From assembly GCA_030605795.1 (NCBI GenBank), contig JAUWHR010000071.1, forward strand, positions 1 through 40,280: a DNA stretch of 40,280 nt, in the 5' to 3' direction. The notes under the pieces are model-generated. The model searched no databases, had not been told where the DNA came from, and worked only from the letters and a program-made list of their open reading frames with translations. A program made the position numbers and the translations under genes. Positions 9,017-16,823 of this stretch are shown in pieces; within the stretch, counting starts at the first letter, position 1, and each line of letters opens with the position of its first letter. This DNA is from Anaerolineae bacterium. Lineage in GTDB: Bacteria > Chloroflexota > Anaerolineae > Anaerolineales > E44-bin32.

Positions 9017-10174
9017 TCACCCAGCCGCGATATCAATTGGATAGCGACCATACTCATGTGCTGCCTGGTATAGCGTTATAACATTCTCCGGGGGCACGTC
9101 AGGCTGCACGTGGTTTGTCGGGGCGATTATGTATCCTCCTCCCGGCGCAAGCTGCTGAATGCGACGTTTCACTTCAGTAATTACATCCTCACTACTACCC
9201 GGCAATGCTTGCTTGATGTCAATTGCGCCTAGAAAGGATAGATCGTCGCCGAATGCCGCTTTGATTTCGCCTGGATCCATCGCCGGCAACGGCTCGAGTG
9301 GATTGACGACATCAACGCCAATCTCGATGATATCCGGCAAAATTGGCGTAAAAACACCATCACAGTGGAACATTACTTTAATATCATCACGAAATTCCTT
9401 AATAACGTCCACCAACCGCTTGATGGCTGGTTTGAAATAATTGCGGAACATCGCAGGTGAGAAAGCCATCCCGGTCTGGGTCGCGTAATCGTCGCCAGGA
9501 AGCTCCACCAGATCAAAATATTTTCCGCCCGCCTCCAAGTAGCCCCTGAGGAGGATTTCGATTGTATCGGTCACTCGTCTCACAAGCGCCTGCGCGAATT
9601 CCTCATTCACCGCCATATCGATGAGGAATTGTTCGACACCACGCAGGTGCCCTGCCGTCAGGTACGGTCCATGCGAGGTCACCATGCGGGCAACCACGTA
9701 ATAATCCGTATTCTCTTTTAGCTCCCGCGCCCGTTCGGCTACACCTACTACCCAGCGCGCCTCATTGGGGTCCGGCCACTGAACCAACGTCTCGATCTCT
9801 GCCACAGTTGCATCCGCCAGCAAACCCCTGCCTGGATGAAAGTGAGGCGCTCGATAATCCCACTGCTGTCCGTAGCCATCGAGGGAAACATCTGGCTTAT
9901 CCGTCGGTCGGTTCACGCTGCTCGGCGAGGCGCCAGGCCAAACATAGCGCAAATCCGTCCCCAACATGTCGAGCAACCGATCATCCATGTACGATACACT
10001 ATGGCCCCTTCGAAAGGGCGCCACAGGATCTCCCAGACCAAGAATATCGACCAAATTCAGATACACCTCATCCATAATTCCATAAGGACCTCCCCACAGA
10101 GCTGTAGGCACCCGGTCCGGCTCTTGATGATTCAGCGCTTCTTTAACACGCTCGCTTGGTTTCATTTCCGCCAT
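9017..10174 (-). CDS. URO-D-family methyltransferase (paralogue 1)
   Basis: A 385-residue protein of the uroporphyrinogen decarboxylase fold, in the branch containing corrinoid-dependent methyltransferases rather than HemE. It opens with the SERVKEALNHQEPDRVP motif. A putative metal site is FHCDG near 270, and a C-terminal GGGYIIAPTNHVQPDVPPEN block is conserved among the copies in this window. The nearest relative here is the gene at 30392, which also has HCDG; the other two copies have HSDG. HemE would be about 350 residues with different motifs, and no haem genes are near. AGGAG precedes the ATG. The role in transferring a methyl group to the corrinoid protein at 37653 is inferred. Confidence 0.87.
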   Translation of the reverse strand: MAEMKPSERVKEALNHQEPDRVPTALWGGPYGIMDEVYLNLVDILGLGDPVAPFRRGHSVSYMDDRLLDMLGTDLRYVWPGASPSSVNRPTDKPDVSLDGYGQQWDYRAPHFHPGRGLLADATVAEIETLVQWPDPNEARWVVGVAERARELKENTDYYVVARMVTSHGPYLTAGHLRGVEQFLIDMAVNEEFAQALVRRVTDTIEILLRGYLEAGGKYFDLVELPGDDYATQTGMAFSPAMFRNYFKPAIKRLVDVIKEFRDDIKVMFHCDGVFTPILPDIIEIGVDVVNPLEPLPAMDPGEIKAAFGDDLSFLGAIDIKQALPGSSEDVITEVKRRIQQLAPGGGYIIAPTNHVQPDVPPENVITLYQAAHEYGRYPIDIAAG

Positions 10175-10352
10175 CGTTCAGGTCTCCTATCCATAGCGCA
10201 TAGCAGCCATGCGCATGGTTATTGGTTGACTACATAAGCCCGTTCCACGATGTTGACCAGATCATCTTGACTAACTGTTATTGCCACCTTGTTATAGAAA
10301 AAGCCATATGCGAGAAAAGAAGACTCAAACAGCCCTTATGCACTACCAATGA

Positions 10353-11108
10353 TTATTGCATGAGAACGGAGATTTCGATTTGGGTACGATCTCCCCTCTG
10401 CCGTGCAATACCATACTCAACCGGATGACCTTTTGTGTCATACATAATGTCAGTCACGACTAGAAGCGGAGTTGTTGGTTCAATTTGGAGATGGGCAGCG
10501 TCCTCGCCGGAACAAGGCTGCGCCTCCACCCAACGCGTCCCATACCCGATGCAAAATCCATACTTGTCGCACATGACGCGATACAGCGAAACCCTTGTCA
10601 GATCCTCGCTTTCGAGACCCTGGAATAAGCGATACGGCAGGAAGGTAGTTGAAATTAAGATCGGATCAGCATCGATGTAGCGGATGCGAACAAGTTTAAT
10701 TACCTTATCACCCTCATCCAACTGCAGTTCATCAACCACGCGCTTGCTCGCCTCAACTACTTCTTGTTCGAGAACGCGGGTTCGCACCTGGATCCCGCGC
10801 GATGACATATCCTCAAAGAAACCCACTCTGCGCTGGGTGAATAGCACCCTCACCTTCGAAGGTGCAACGAATGTGCCTTTGCCCTGAACCCTATAAAGCA
10901 AGCCCTCGCGTGCGAGATCATCGATTGCCTTGCGTACAGTTGTTCGACTCAGAGCATACATACGGCATAGTTCAGATTCAGAGGGTATGGGGCGCCCCAC
11001 TTCCGACGCAGCGATTATCCCGCGCAGGATCTCTTCAAGCTGATAATATTTAGGGGTAGGAGGAACTTTCAAACGCGAGGACATAACCCGGTTAATCTCA
11101 GACGACAT
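10353..11108 (-). CDS. GntR-family transcriptional regulator with UTRA domain
   Basis: A 251-residue regulator. The N-terminal winged helix spans about residues 18-85 with PSESELCRMYALSRTTVRKA as recognition region and GLLYRVQGKGTFVAP as wing. The remainder is a UTRA effector-binding domain of the HutC/FarR type, which commonly binds sugar phosphates (NagR, for example). It is the first gene of the minus-strand cluster. AGGAG lies about 14 bases from the ATG, rather far, so the true start could be the internal Met at 11084. It is the only transcription factor in the window and the best candidate for controlling the sugar clusters. Confidence 0.92.
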   Translation of the reverse strand: MSSEINRVMSSRLKVPPTPKYYQLEEILRGIIAASEVGRPIPSESELCRMYALSRTTVRKAIDDLAREGLLYRVQGKGTFVAPSKVRVLFTQRRVGFFEDMSSRGIQVRTRVLEQEVVEASKRVVDELQLDEGDKVIKLVRIRYIDADPILISTTFLPYRLFQGLESEDLTRVSLYRVMCDKYGFCIGYGTRWVEAQPCSGEDAAHLQIEPTTPLLVVTDIMYDTKGHPVEYGIARQRGDRTQIEISVLMQ

Positions 11109-11188
11109 GGTAGAAAGAAAAACTCCTGGAATAATTCTCGATTAGAGCAGGATATGATAGAACGCTACTCATAGTGACATCATTACAA

Positions 11189-11210
11189 GTTCCTGTATTA
11201 TAATAACACG
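11189..11210 (-). promoter_or_regulatory. Possible gntR promoter/operator
   Basis: On the minus strand upstream of gntR the sequence TTATTATAATACAGGA contains a TATAAT -10 inside an imperfect palindrome (TGTATTATAATAACA on the plus strand). The string TATAATACAGGA recurs before the corrinoid gene at 37618. This would fit an autoregulated promoter, but no clear -35 was found. Confidence 0.4.
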
Positions 11211-11492
11211 AAAAAAAAAACCGTCATGAAATCATTCAAATAGCAGTTAATATAATGCTTGAAAAAGGTTACATTGAATCCCCTGAAAAAAGGTGGTCTG
11301 AGCTAGTCCTTTAGGCAGGTTGGGTGTTACTACTAATGAAAAGCTCACTTGATTGAAAGGCAACCATGGATTTTCCGTTCCATCAATAAATATTTGCAGA
11401 CGGCGTTTATCACATGTGTCGACCAACTCTCAGCCAAACGACAGCGACGGCTTAAAGAGTACTGGGCAGGCGTCTTCTACCCCGAGTTCTTC

Positions 11493-11511
11493 CCTGGCCA
11501 GGACCTTCGGC
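11493..11511 (+). repeat. 19-nt insertion, variant copy (site 1)
   Basis: The sequence CCTGGCCAGGACCTTCGGC sits in the transposase between GAGTTCTTC and TGCCACC. Deleting these 19 bases joins the upstream frame (EYWAGVFYPEFF) to the downstream frame (KEEPFAVLYSDVPSRPN). It differs from the other two copies by three transitions. Its first ten bases are a perfect palindrome. No target duplication is seen. Confidence 0.75.
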
Positions 11512-12299
11512 TGCCACCTAAAAGAAGAACCCTTCGCGGTATTGTACAGCGATGTACCTTCACGCCCCAATTATATCGGTGAATGTTTTAGTGGGCCTGG
11601 AAGTGCTCAAGGCAGGGTTTGGCTGAAGCGATGAAGATGCGCATGATGCCATCATCTACAATCTGCAGGTGCGCTACGCTCTAGGGTATCGGGACATAGG
11701 GGAAAGCGAGTTTGACCTGCGCACGGTACACAATTTTCGACAGCGGCTCAGCAAGTACATGCAAGAGACGGATGAGAATCTGATCGAGAAAGCCCTGTGT
11801 CCAGGATCATGGACCTTTGAGCAGATCAGCGACGAGCAGACAGAAGCCTTTCAGTTGAAGACCGGCAAGCTGCGGACACCTGCACTTGCCGCAGGTGCAA
11901 GTGTGGACAGCACGCAGATCGCCAGTAATATCCGGCGAAAGAGCCGTCAGCAGCTGCTGGTCGAAGTTCTGCGCCACGTCATGCCAGCCTCCGTCGGCAC
12001 GATGCAGCGTGTCCATCGTATGATCAGCCGGGAGGATCAACGACGCTACCAGGGCAATTTTGAACCGTATCTCAAAGGGAGCTCGGGGCAATACATCTAT
12101 CACATCAAGGGAGAAGAGGTCGCTGACCACCTTCAACCGGTTGGTGAGTTGATGCACAGGCTGGTAAACGAACTGCGCGCTGGCTATGGACAGGAACCCA
12201 CATACCAGATGATGGTGCGTTTTTTCCAGGAGCATTTCCTTATCAATGAGAGCGACTTGCGCCCCAGAGAAGAGGAGGAATTGAGCGCCGGGAGCCTGC

Positions 12300-12318
12300 C
12301 CTGGTCAGGATCTTCGAC
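12300..12318 (+). repeat. 19-nt insertion (site 2)
   Basis: CCTGGTCAGGATCTTCGAC lies between AGCCTGC and AATCGCC in the transposase. Removing it restores a continuous SLQSPDD...AAYRRKDDEGH reading apart from one TGA. With one flanking base on the left and two on the right, 22 nt (12299-12320) are identical to 36421-36442. The first ten bases can fold as CCTG/CAGG. Confidence 0.85.
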
Positions 12319-12451
12319 AATCGCCAGATGACTGAGAAGCCGCTTATCGTCGCAAGGATGACGAAGGCCATCGTGGATATGTGGCCAACCTGACGGAAAC
12401 ATGCGACCCGGAGAATAAGTTCCAATTGATCAACAAGGTACAGGTAGAGCG

Positions 12452-13213
12452 TGCGCCATAGTTAAACAGCACGGGAGGATGCCCTATAGAGGGCCAACAC
12501 TAGAGAGAGGTGTTGTAAAGCACCCATCATATCCAGACCTGGTAACAGGCTGGGGAGTGGAGCATGTTGGGAAAGGCCTGAGTTTTGCATTCCACAGCAA
12601 ACGACTGAAGGCCATGCGAAGTTGGATATGGTAAAAGTTGGATTAACTGAAGGCTAGTTCTGAGCGGTCCCTCTGTAAACACCAGGGAAAGTGGAATGCA
12701 ACCCTGGCCACCATTCTCGTTAGGCCATGGCTCTAGACCTGGCGACTCTCTGAATAATAGGCGATACGTAATGAGCGTATTTAACAGAACGAACGGCCTA
12801 CCTAAGTCCAACGATGACCTCTCGTGACCGAACTATGGGATCAACCTCACCAACCCAACACATAGCTGTGAAAGTGTGTTGGTGGGAGAACCTAAGATGG
12901 TGGCTCTGAAAATGGCGGTTGACGGAACTCTCATAGTACTCGACATGTCACCTGTAAGGGGTGAGGCATGGGAAAGGAGAGTAGCTGACCTTGGATATTC
13001 AAGCCGAAGGGTATCATGAAATAGGATAGCAGCCGGTGACGCATTGGATATCGTACGGATGAAAACCGTATTATAAGGTTCCTTAATTTGAGGTTTACAC
13101 AGACACGGCTGTGTGAAAGCGGAGAGCCCGCTGCATCGAAAGGGTGCACGGCGTGGTTCGGGGGGAGGCGGTTGGAAACACGGGTCATGATGTACGCTGA
13201 CCGCTTACCCCAC
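12452..13213 (+). ncRNA. ORF-less group II intron
   Basis: The 762-nt element begins GTGCGCC, a group II 5' end, and ends CTTACCCCAC, an AY 3' end. A 36-nt domain V hairpin lies at 13124-13159 (GAGCCCGC, GAAA, GTGGTTC) with an AGC triad in its first stem, followed by a domain VI-like stem. Exact removal joins GAG-C to CC-AAT-AAT, restoring transposase VQVEPNNVEDADML. The last six exon bases TAGAGC (12446-12451) are perfectly complementary to GCTCTA at 12730-12735, a good IBS1/EBS1 pair. No reverse transcriptase is encoded, so mobility, and perhaps efficient splicing, would need a maturase supplied in trans. Confidence 0.9.
13124..13159 (+). ncRNA. Group II intron domain V hairpin
   Basis: The 5' arm GAGCC pairs with GGTTC (one G-U). 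The AGC triad is at 13125-13127. A GAAA stretch caps the distal region and CACGG-type bases form the bulge side. Spacing to the 3' splice site is 54 nt, which leaves room for domain VI. Confidence 0.85.
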
Positions 13214-13345
13214 CCAATAATGTCGAGGATGCCGACATGTTGGAGGAGGTACTTCCAGAACTGAAAGAGCGTACTGATGTGAAGCAAATCTACACGGATG
13301 GTGGATACGGAAGCCCAGACTTAGACAAGCCCATGCGGCGCACGG

Positions 13346-13454
13346 CTATGGATCTATCGAGAAACAGGGTTTCAGGAAGTTGGTTATTGATAATGAGGGC
13401 CAATATTCGATTATCGATAATCTGCGATGGCTTCCACTTGGAGAGCGACTATGA
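13346..13454 (+). pseudogene. C-terminal tail of an unidentified gene
   Basis: The frame reads HGYGSIEKQGFRKLVIDNEG, then YSIIDNLRWLPLGERL and TGA at 13452-13454. The stop overlaps the ATG of the next gene (ATGA), a typical translational coupling, so this was probably the gene upstream of the dehydrogenase in its operon before IS1182 removed the 5' part. Only about 36 residues remain. I do not recognise the family. Confidence 0.6.
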
Positions 13455-14419
13455 AAGATATTAAAAGATGCCGTGTCTTAGTAACGCCGAGATCTTATGG
13501 TCAACACGATCCGAACCTGCGCACCGAGCTCGAGAAACAAGTCGGGGAAGTGGTCTACAATACTTTAGGTCGACCTCTTACTTCTGAGGAGCTTAGACCA
13601 CTCCTCACAGGTATTGACGGCTATATCGCCGGGGTGGACGTAATTGACCGTAGTGCTTTAGAGGGAGCGAACAAGCTAAAGGTTATCGCTCGGTATGGCG
13701 TCGGGTGCGACAAAGTTGATATGGAAGCTACCAGGGAAATGGGCATCGTTGTAACTAACACCCCAGGTGCTAACTCCGTGTCCGTTGCCGAGTTGACCAT
13801 AGGTTTGATGCTCTCCCTGGCGAGGATGATCCCGTACGCTGTCAATGCGACCAAGTCAGGGATGTGGCCTCGCATTTCCGGGCTCACCTTGGAGGGTAAG
13901 GTCGTCGGCTTAGTCGGTTTTGGGTCTATAGGTAAACAGGTAGCACGAAGATTGAGCGGATTTAATTGTTCCCTTTTGGTGTATGATCCGGTCCCAGATA
14001 TTGCATTTGCGGAGGTCCATGAGGTAATGATTCTCCCTCAGGAGGAGGTAGTCCGTAAATCTGATTTTCTATCTTTCCATTTACCACTTCTTCCTGAGAC
14101 TCGCGGGATGATCAACGCTGCCTTCCTCAAACGGATGAAACCAGGCTCGTACCTTATCAACACCGCACGAGGAGGTTTGGTAGATGAGGAGGCATTACTT
14201 GACGCATTGAAAAGCGGAAGGTTACGCGGCGCTGCTCTGGACGTCTTCGCTCAGCAGCCCCCAGGCACGGATAACCCGTTGTTGCTTCACCCTCATGTTA
14301 TAGTCACGCCGCATACGGGTTCTCACACAGATGGTGCAACTAATGCGATGGGATGGGCTGCCTTGAAAAACTGTCTTGCAGTACTTAGAAGAGAAGAACC
14401 CACCTTTCGAGTCATGTGA
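13451..14419 (+). CDS. D-2-hydroxyacid dehydrogenase (phosphoglycerate dehydrogenase-like)
   Basis: A 322-residue NAD-dependent D-isomer 2-hydroxyacid dehydrogenase. The NAD fold has VGLVGFGSIGKQVARRL near 152-168. The substrate arginine lies in NTARGGLVDEEAL, a glutamate/aspartate follows in AALDVFAQQPP, and the catalytic histidine is in VTPHTGSHT. It lacks the ACT domain of long SerA proteins. ATG 13451 has GGAG eight to nine bases upstream. It is followed after 16 bases by a KDPG-type aldolase; a sugar-acid pathway in which the aldolase yields a 2-oxoacid or hydroxyacid is plausible, but the specific substrate is unknown. Confidence 0.9.
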   Translation: MKDIKRCRVLVTPRSYGQHDPNLRTELEKQVGEVVYNTLGRPLTSEELRPLLTGIDGYIAGVDVIDRSALEGANKLKVIARYGVGCDKVDMEATREMGIVVTNTPGANSVSVAELTIGLMLSLARMIPYAVNATKSGMWPRISGLTLEGKVVGLVGFGSIGKQVARRLSGFNCSLLVYDPVPDIAFAEVHEVMILPQEEVVRKSDFLSFHLPLLPETRGMINAAFLKRMKPGSYLINTARGGLVDEEALLDALKSGRLRGAALDVFAQQPPGTDNPLLLHPHVIVTPHTGSHTDGATNAMGWAALKNCLAVLRREEPTFRVM

Positions 14420-14435
14420 TTAAGGAGAAGTTACG

Positions 14436-15077
14436 ATGAGCAAGGAACATACTTTATCTCGCGTCCAAGAACTTGGTCTGCTTGCAGTTCTGCGAGGCCC
14501 ATCACCTGAACTGACGTTGAAGATGGTCGATGCACTCATCCGAGGTGGCGTTTATGGCATCGAAATTACTTATAGTACGCCGAGCGCAACAGAGGTCGTG
14601 AAGACGCTCGACGAAAAATATGGTGACCAAATCTTGATAGGTATGGGCACCTTGACGGAGGCTGAGCAGGCTGTAGAGGCCAACGAAGCGGGCGCTCACT
14701 TTATCGTCAGTCCGCATTGTGAAACGGAATTGGCTCAAGCTATGATTGCCACGAACCTGGTTACCATGATCGGTGCTTTTACCCCCTGTGAGATTATGGA
14801 AGCCCATCGCTTGGGGGCAGATATCGTAAAGCTTTTTCCGGGTTCATTAGGTGGTCCCAAGTATTTGAAGAGCATTCGTGGTCCTTTCCCGGATATCCCG
14901 ATCATGCCTACAGGTGGCGTATCCGTCGATAATGTTGCAGATTGGTTTGCTACAGGTGCGATCGCAGTAGGAGCCGGAAGTGCTCTCTGCCCAGGTGCCT
15001 GGGCTATTGAAGGTCGTTTTGATGACATCACAGAACGGGCCAGAGCCTTCGTTATGGCAGTGCAAGATGCTCGATAG
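14436..15077 (+). CDS. eda: KDPG/KHG-type aldolase
   Basis: A 213-residue class I aldolase of the 2-keto-3-deoxy-6-phosphogluconate / 4-hydroxy-2-oxoglutarate family. Family residues seen: phosphate-side arginine in VLRGPS (R20), catalytic glutamate in GIEITYSTP (E43), Schiff-base lysine in DIVKLFPGS (K132) and the C-terminal MPTGGVSVDN phosphate loop. It cleaves 2-keto-3-deoxy sugar-acid phosphates to pyruvate plus an aldehyde. AAGGAG precedes the ATG by eight bases. It probably forms one transcript with the dehydrogenase upstream and, originally, the shikimate-dehydrogenase-like gene downstream. A broader aldolase (KDPGal) is possible. Confidence 0.9.
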   Translation: MSKEHTLSRVQELGLLAVLRGPSPELTLKMVDALIRGGVYGIEITYSTPSATEVVKTLDEKYGDQILIGMGTLTEAEQAVEANEAGAHFIVSPHCETELAQAMIATNLVTMIGAFTPCEIMEAHRLGADIVKLFPGSLGGPKYLKSIRGPFPDIPIMPTGGVSVDNVADWFATGAIAVGAGSALCPGAWAIEGRFDDITERARAFVMAVQDAR

Positions 15078-15156
15078 GTAGGCTGGGTTGAATGTTTTGG
15101 AGTTGGGACCCAAAATGGGTAGCATTTTTCTAATCTGAATACTTGGGAGTGAATGA

Positions 15157-15660
15157 ATGCCGGTAAGTAATACACCAACGGAGTTCCACATTATCAATAA
15201 GGAGAGGCCAACTTTCTGTTTTGTAGGTGTCACCACTAGTAAATCTTCGATTATGAAGGTGTTCACTCGCTTGGCGGAAGCTCTGGAATACCCCGAAGTT
15301 GTCTTGGAAGGTATCGATCATGTTTTGCATGATGAACCTACTGCCTACAGGCAGACGGTTGCCCAGATTAAATTCGACCCGCTCTCTCTCGGAGCACTGG
15401 TCACAGCACACAAGATCGATATCCTCGAGACAGCAGAGGATATGTTCGATCTCCTCCATTCGTCGGCTAAGATTACAGGTGAGATTTCCTGCATCTCAAA
15501 ACAAGGTGATCTTCTTGCAGGTCACGCCAAAGACCCTCTCACCGCTGGATTGAGCCTGGATTCTATCTTGGGTAAAAGATTATTTCTCACGCACCGGCGG
15601 CCACGCCCTGCTTTTCGGCGCTGGGGGTTCTGGTAAGGCTATCTCGCTGCATTTTATTAA
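15157..15660 (+). pseudogene. Shikimate-dehydrogenase-like gene, frameshifted and truncated
   Basis: Paralogue of the intact gene at 5132: FCFVGVTTSKSSIMKVF, DPLSLGALVTAHKIDILE and GHAKDPLTAGLSLDSILG align closely. After codon LG at about 15570 an extra A in GGTAAAAGATT shifts the frame; the corrected frame reads KDYFSRTGGHALLFGAGGSG and continues to HFIN. Homology ends at 15660, exactly at the 3' end of a group II intron remnant lying on the other strand. The NAD(P) domain is therefore lost. GGGAG precedes the ATG, and the gene follows the aldolase by about 80 bases. Confidence 0.88.
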
Positions 15661-16020
15661 TCGGGATAAGAGGGGGCCTCACAGCCCAATCCCTCCCACA
15701 CCACCTTGCGTATGGGTATGTACACGGCGGTTTGGTTGGTTATGCGCGCCGTCGAGCGGACAGGGTCGGTAACCCAAACGAAACAAAATATCGTTTAGAA
15801 ACGCATAGATTAGTGCCGGGCTGCGGCTGATGCGCCAGAGACCGTGGCGACCGCCTGCTGTTTGGGCAGCTAGTCGCTGACTGATGCCCCGGTCGTAAAG
15901 TTCTGCATAGCGTCGGCGTTCGCGTTTCCACGATTTCCAGACCGTGGCCCGTAGCCGTCGCCGAATCCACGAAACCAGATGTTCCTGTACCCAAGGGGTC
16001 TCGCAGAAACCTAAGGATCC
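15660..16020 (-). mobile_element. Group II intron 3' remnant with maturase C-terminus
   Basis: On the minus strand one frame reads the C-terminus of a group II intron reverse transcriptase/maturase: ETPWVQEHLVSWIRRRL, WKSWKRERRRYAELYDRG and GRHGLWRISRSPALIYAFL. It is followed by a domain V-like hairpin whose arms are at 15700-15705 and 15726-15731, and a domain VI-like stem. The 3' end reads TTATCCCGAT at 15660, immediately abutting the broken shikimate-dehydrogenase-like gene. The reverse transcriptase core and intron 5' end are missing. Its domain V differs from that of the intron at 12452, so the two are of different lineages. Confidence 0.8.
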
Positions 16021-16029
16021 GATCTAGCC

Positions 16030-16153
16030 AATCAAGGATTTCTCTCGTCGCCCCCGCTACCTTGCCAATCAGAAGCTCTCCCTGGTATTTCGGTGTCCAG
16101 ACGAAATGGTATTTCAGGTCATAGACCGCATGCACACTTGCTTTGGGAGCCAT
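16030..16153 (-). mobile_element. tnpA: IS200/IS605-family tnpA, 5' fragment
   Basis: The frame starts MAPKASVHAVYDLKYHFVW and TPKYQGELLIGKVAGATREI, typical of the N-terminus of a Y1 transposase, which cuts single-stranded DNA at subterminal hairpins. Homology ends at about 16030, where the sequence joins the maturase remnant; the HUH motif and catalytic tyrosine are lost. The open frame continues to 15740 only by reading the maturase region out of frame. Confidence 0.8.
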
Positions 16154-16166
16154 GGGTCAATTCTAT

Positions 16167-16181
16167 CAGCCCTCCGGGCTG
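16167..16181. repeat. Subterminal hairpin of the IS200/IS605 fragment
   Basis: CAGCCC-TCC-GGGCTG is a perfect 6-bp inverted repeat 14 bases upstream of the tnpA start. IS200/IS605 elements have such a left-end hairpin recognised by TnpA, so this probably marks the left end of the decayed element. Confidence 0.6.
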
Positions 16182-16417
16182 CCCGCTTTCATCCCTACAG
16201 CAAGCTGCAGGGTATTCAGCGGGTTACATTTATAAAGCATCTGCCAGTATGAAATTGTGGGAGATATGATGTGGAGGACTCAATGGTGGTAAACTATGCC
16301 ATCATGTAAATGCAGGGAGCACATAATCATCCGCAAATATGACTTGGCATACCTTCCCAGCCGAGCCATCACAACCTTTCAGATCATAGTGAAGTCAGAT
16401 TAGTCCAGGAGGCCCCA

Positions 16418-16699
16418 TTGACCGCAAAACGCGAGATAACCGTTTGTCATAAGGTCGGGCTGCATGCGCGCCCTGCGGCGATGTTTGTGAGAACCGCTAT
16501 GGGTTTTTCCTCCCAAATCAAGGTGGAGAACCTGAGTAAGGGAACGGATACTGTTGATGCCAAGAGCATTCTTGGCGTTCTCGCATCATGTGTAAACCAG
16601 GACGATCGCATCTGCATTATTGCCCAAGGTGATGATGAAGAGAAAGCCCTGATTGCGCTTTGCGATCTGATTGAACGCAATTTCGACGAGTCTCTATAA
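16418..16699 (+). CDS. HPr-family phosphocarrier protein (copy 2)
   Basis: A 93-residue paralogue of the HPr at position 19, with the same TTG start after AGGAGG, GLHARPA (His16) and DAKSI with Ser50. The two genes are clearly related at DNA level but diverged, so this is an older duplication. It stands alone on the plus strand between IS debris and the convergent end of the long minus-strand operon. It is likely to serve the mannose-family PTS of that operon; a regulatory HPr role via Ser50 would need an HPr kinase elsewhere. Confidence 0.94.
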   Translation: MTAKREITVCHKVGLHARPAAMFVRTAMGFSSQIKVENLSKGTDTVDAKSILGVLASCVNQDDRICIIAQGDDEEKALIALCDLIERNFDESL

Positions 16700-16823
16700 C
16701 TGCTTGGCTCTTTGAACACTGCCAGATCCACTCCTTAGTTACCATTGCCAGCGCAATGCATTTTACTACCGGTGGCTGTGTCGCATCCTTCCCCCTGTGC
16801 CAGCTATAAAAATTTTTGAAAGC

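Larger units (their letters stand above)
11349..13345 (+). mobile_element. Broken IS1182-family transposase, interrupted by a group II intron
   Basis: Spliced and frame-corrected, the sequence reads as an IS1182-type transposase with segments such as RYALGYRDIGESEFDLRTVH, NIRRKSRQQLLVEVL, YVANLTETCDPEN and YTDGGYGSPD. It is not functional. A 19-nt insertion at 11493-11511 shifts the frame, an indel lies near 11570, an in-frame TGA lies near 11625, a second 19-nt insertion lies at 12300-12318 followed by a TGA, an extra T lies near 12421, and an intron occupies 12452-13213. The longest intact part is 11669-12331. The copy ends about 13345, where it meets the tail of another gene. The family call comes from recalled IS1182 proteins, so exact family-specific gaps are uncertain. 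Confidence 0.85.

Noticed and set aside
9017-10174. Haem biosynthesis gene hemE
   Set aside because: The four URO-D proteins lack a haem-gene context, are longer or divergent, and accompany a corrinoid protein.
12931-13287. 118-codon minus-strand open frame
   Set aside because: It lies almost wholly in the group II intron RNA region, including domain V, and the protein shows no family features.
13237-13464. Separate small plus-strand gene
   Set aside because: Its first half is the 3' exon of the IS1182 transposase (MLEEVLPELKERTDVK...YTDGGYGS); the rest is out of frame with the tail at 13346-13454.
15740-16153. A single 137-residue transposase gene
   Set aside because: Only the first 40 or so residues are TnpA; the rest is the maturase region read in the wrong frame.
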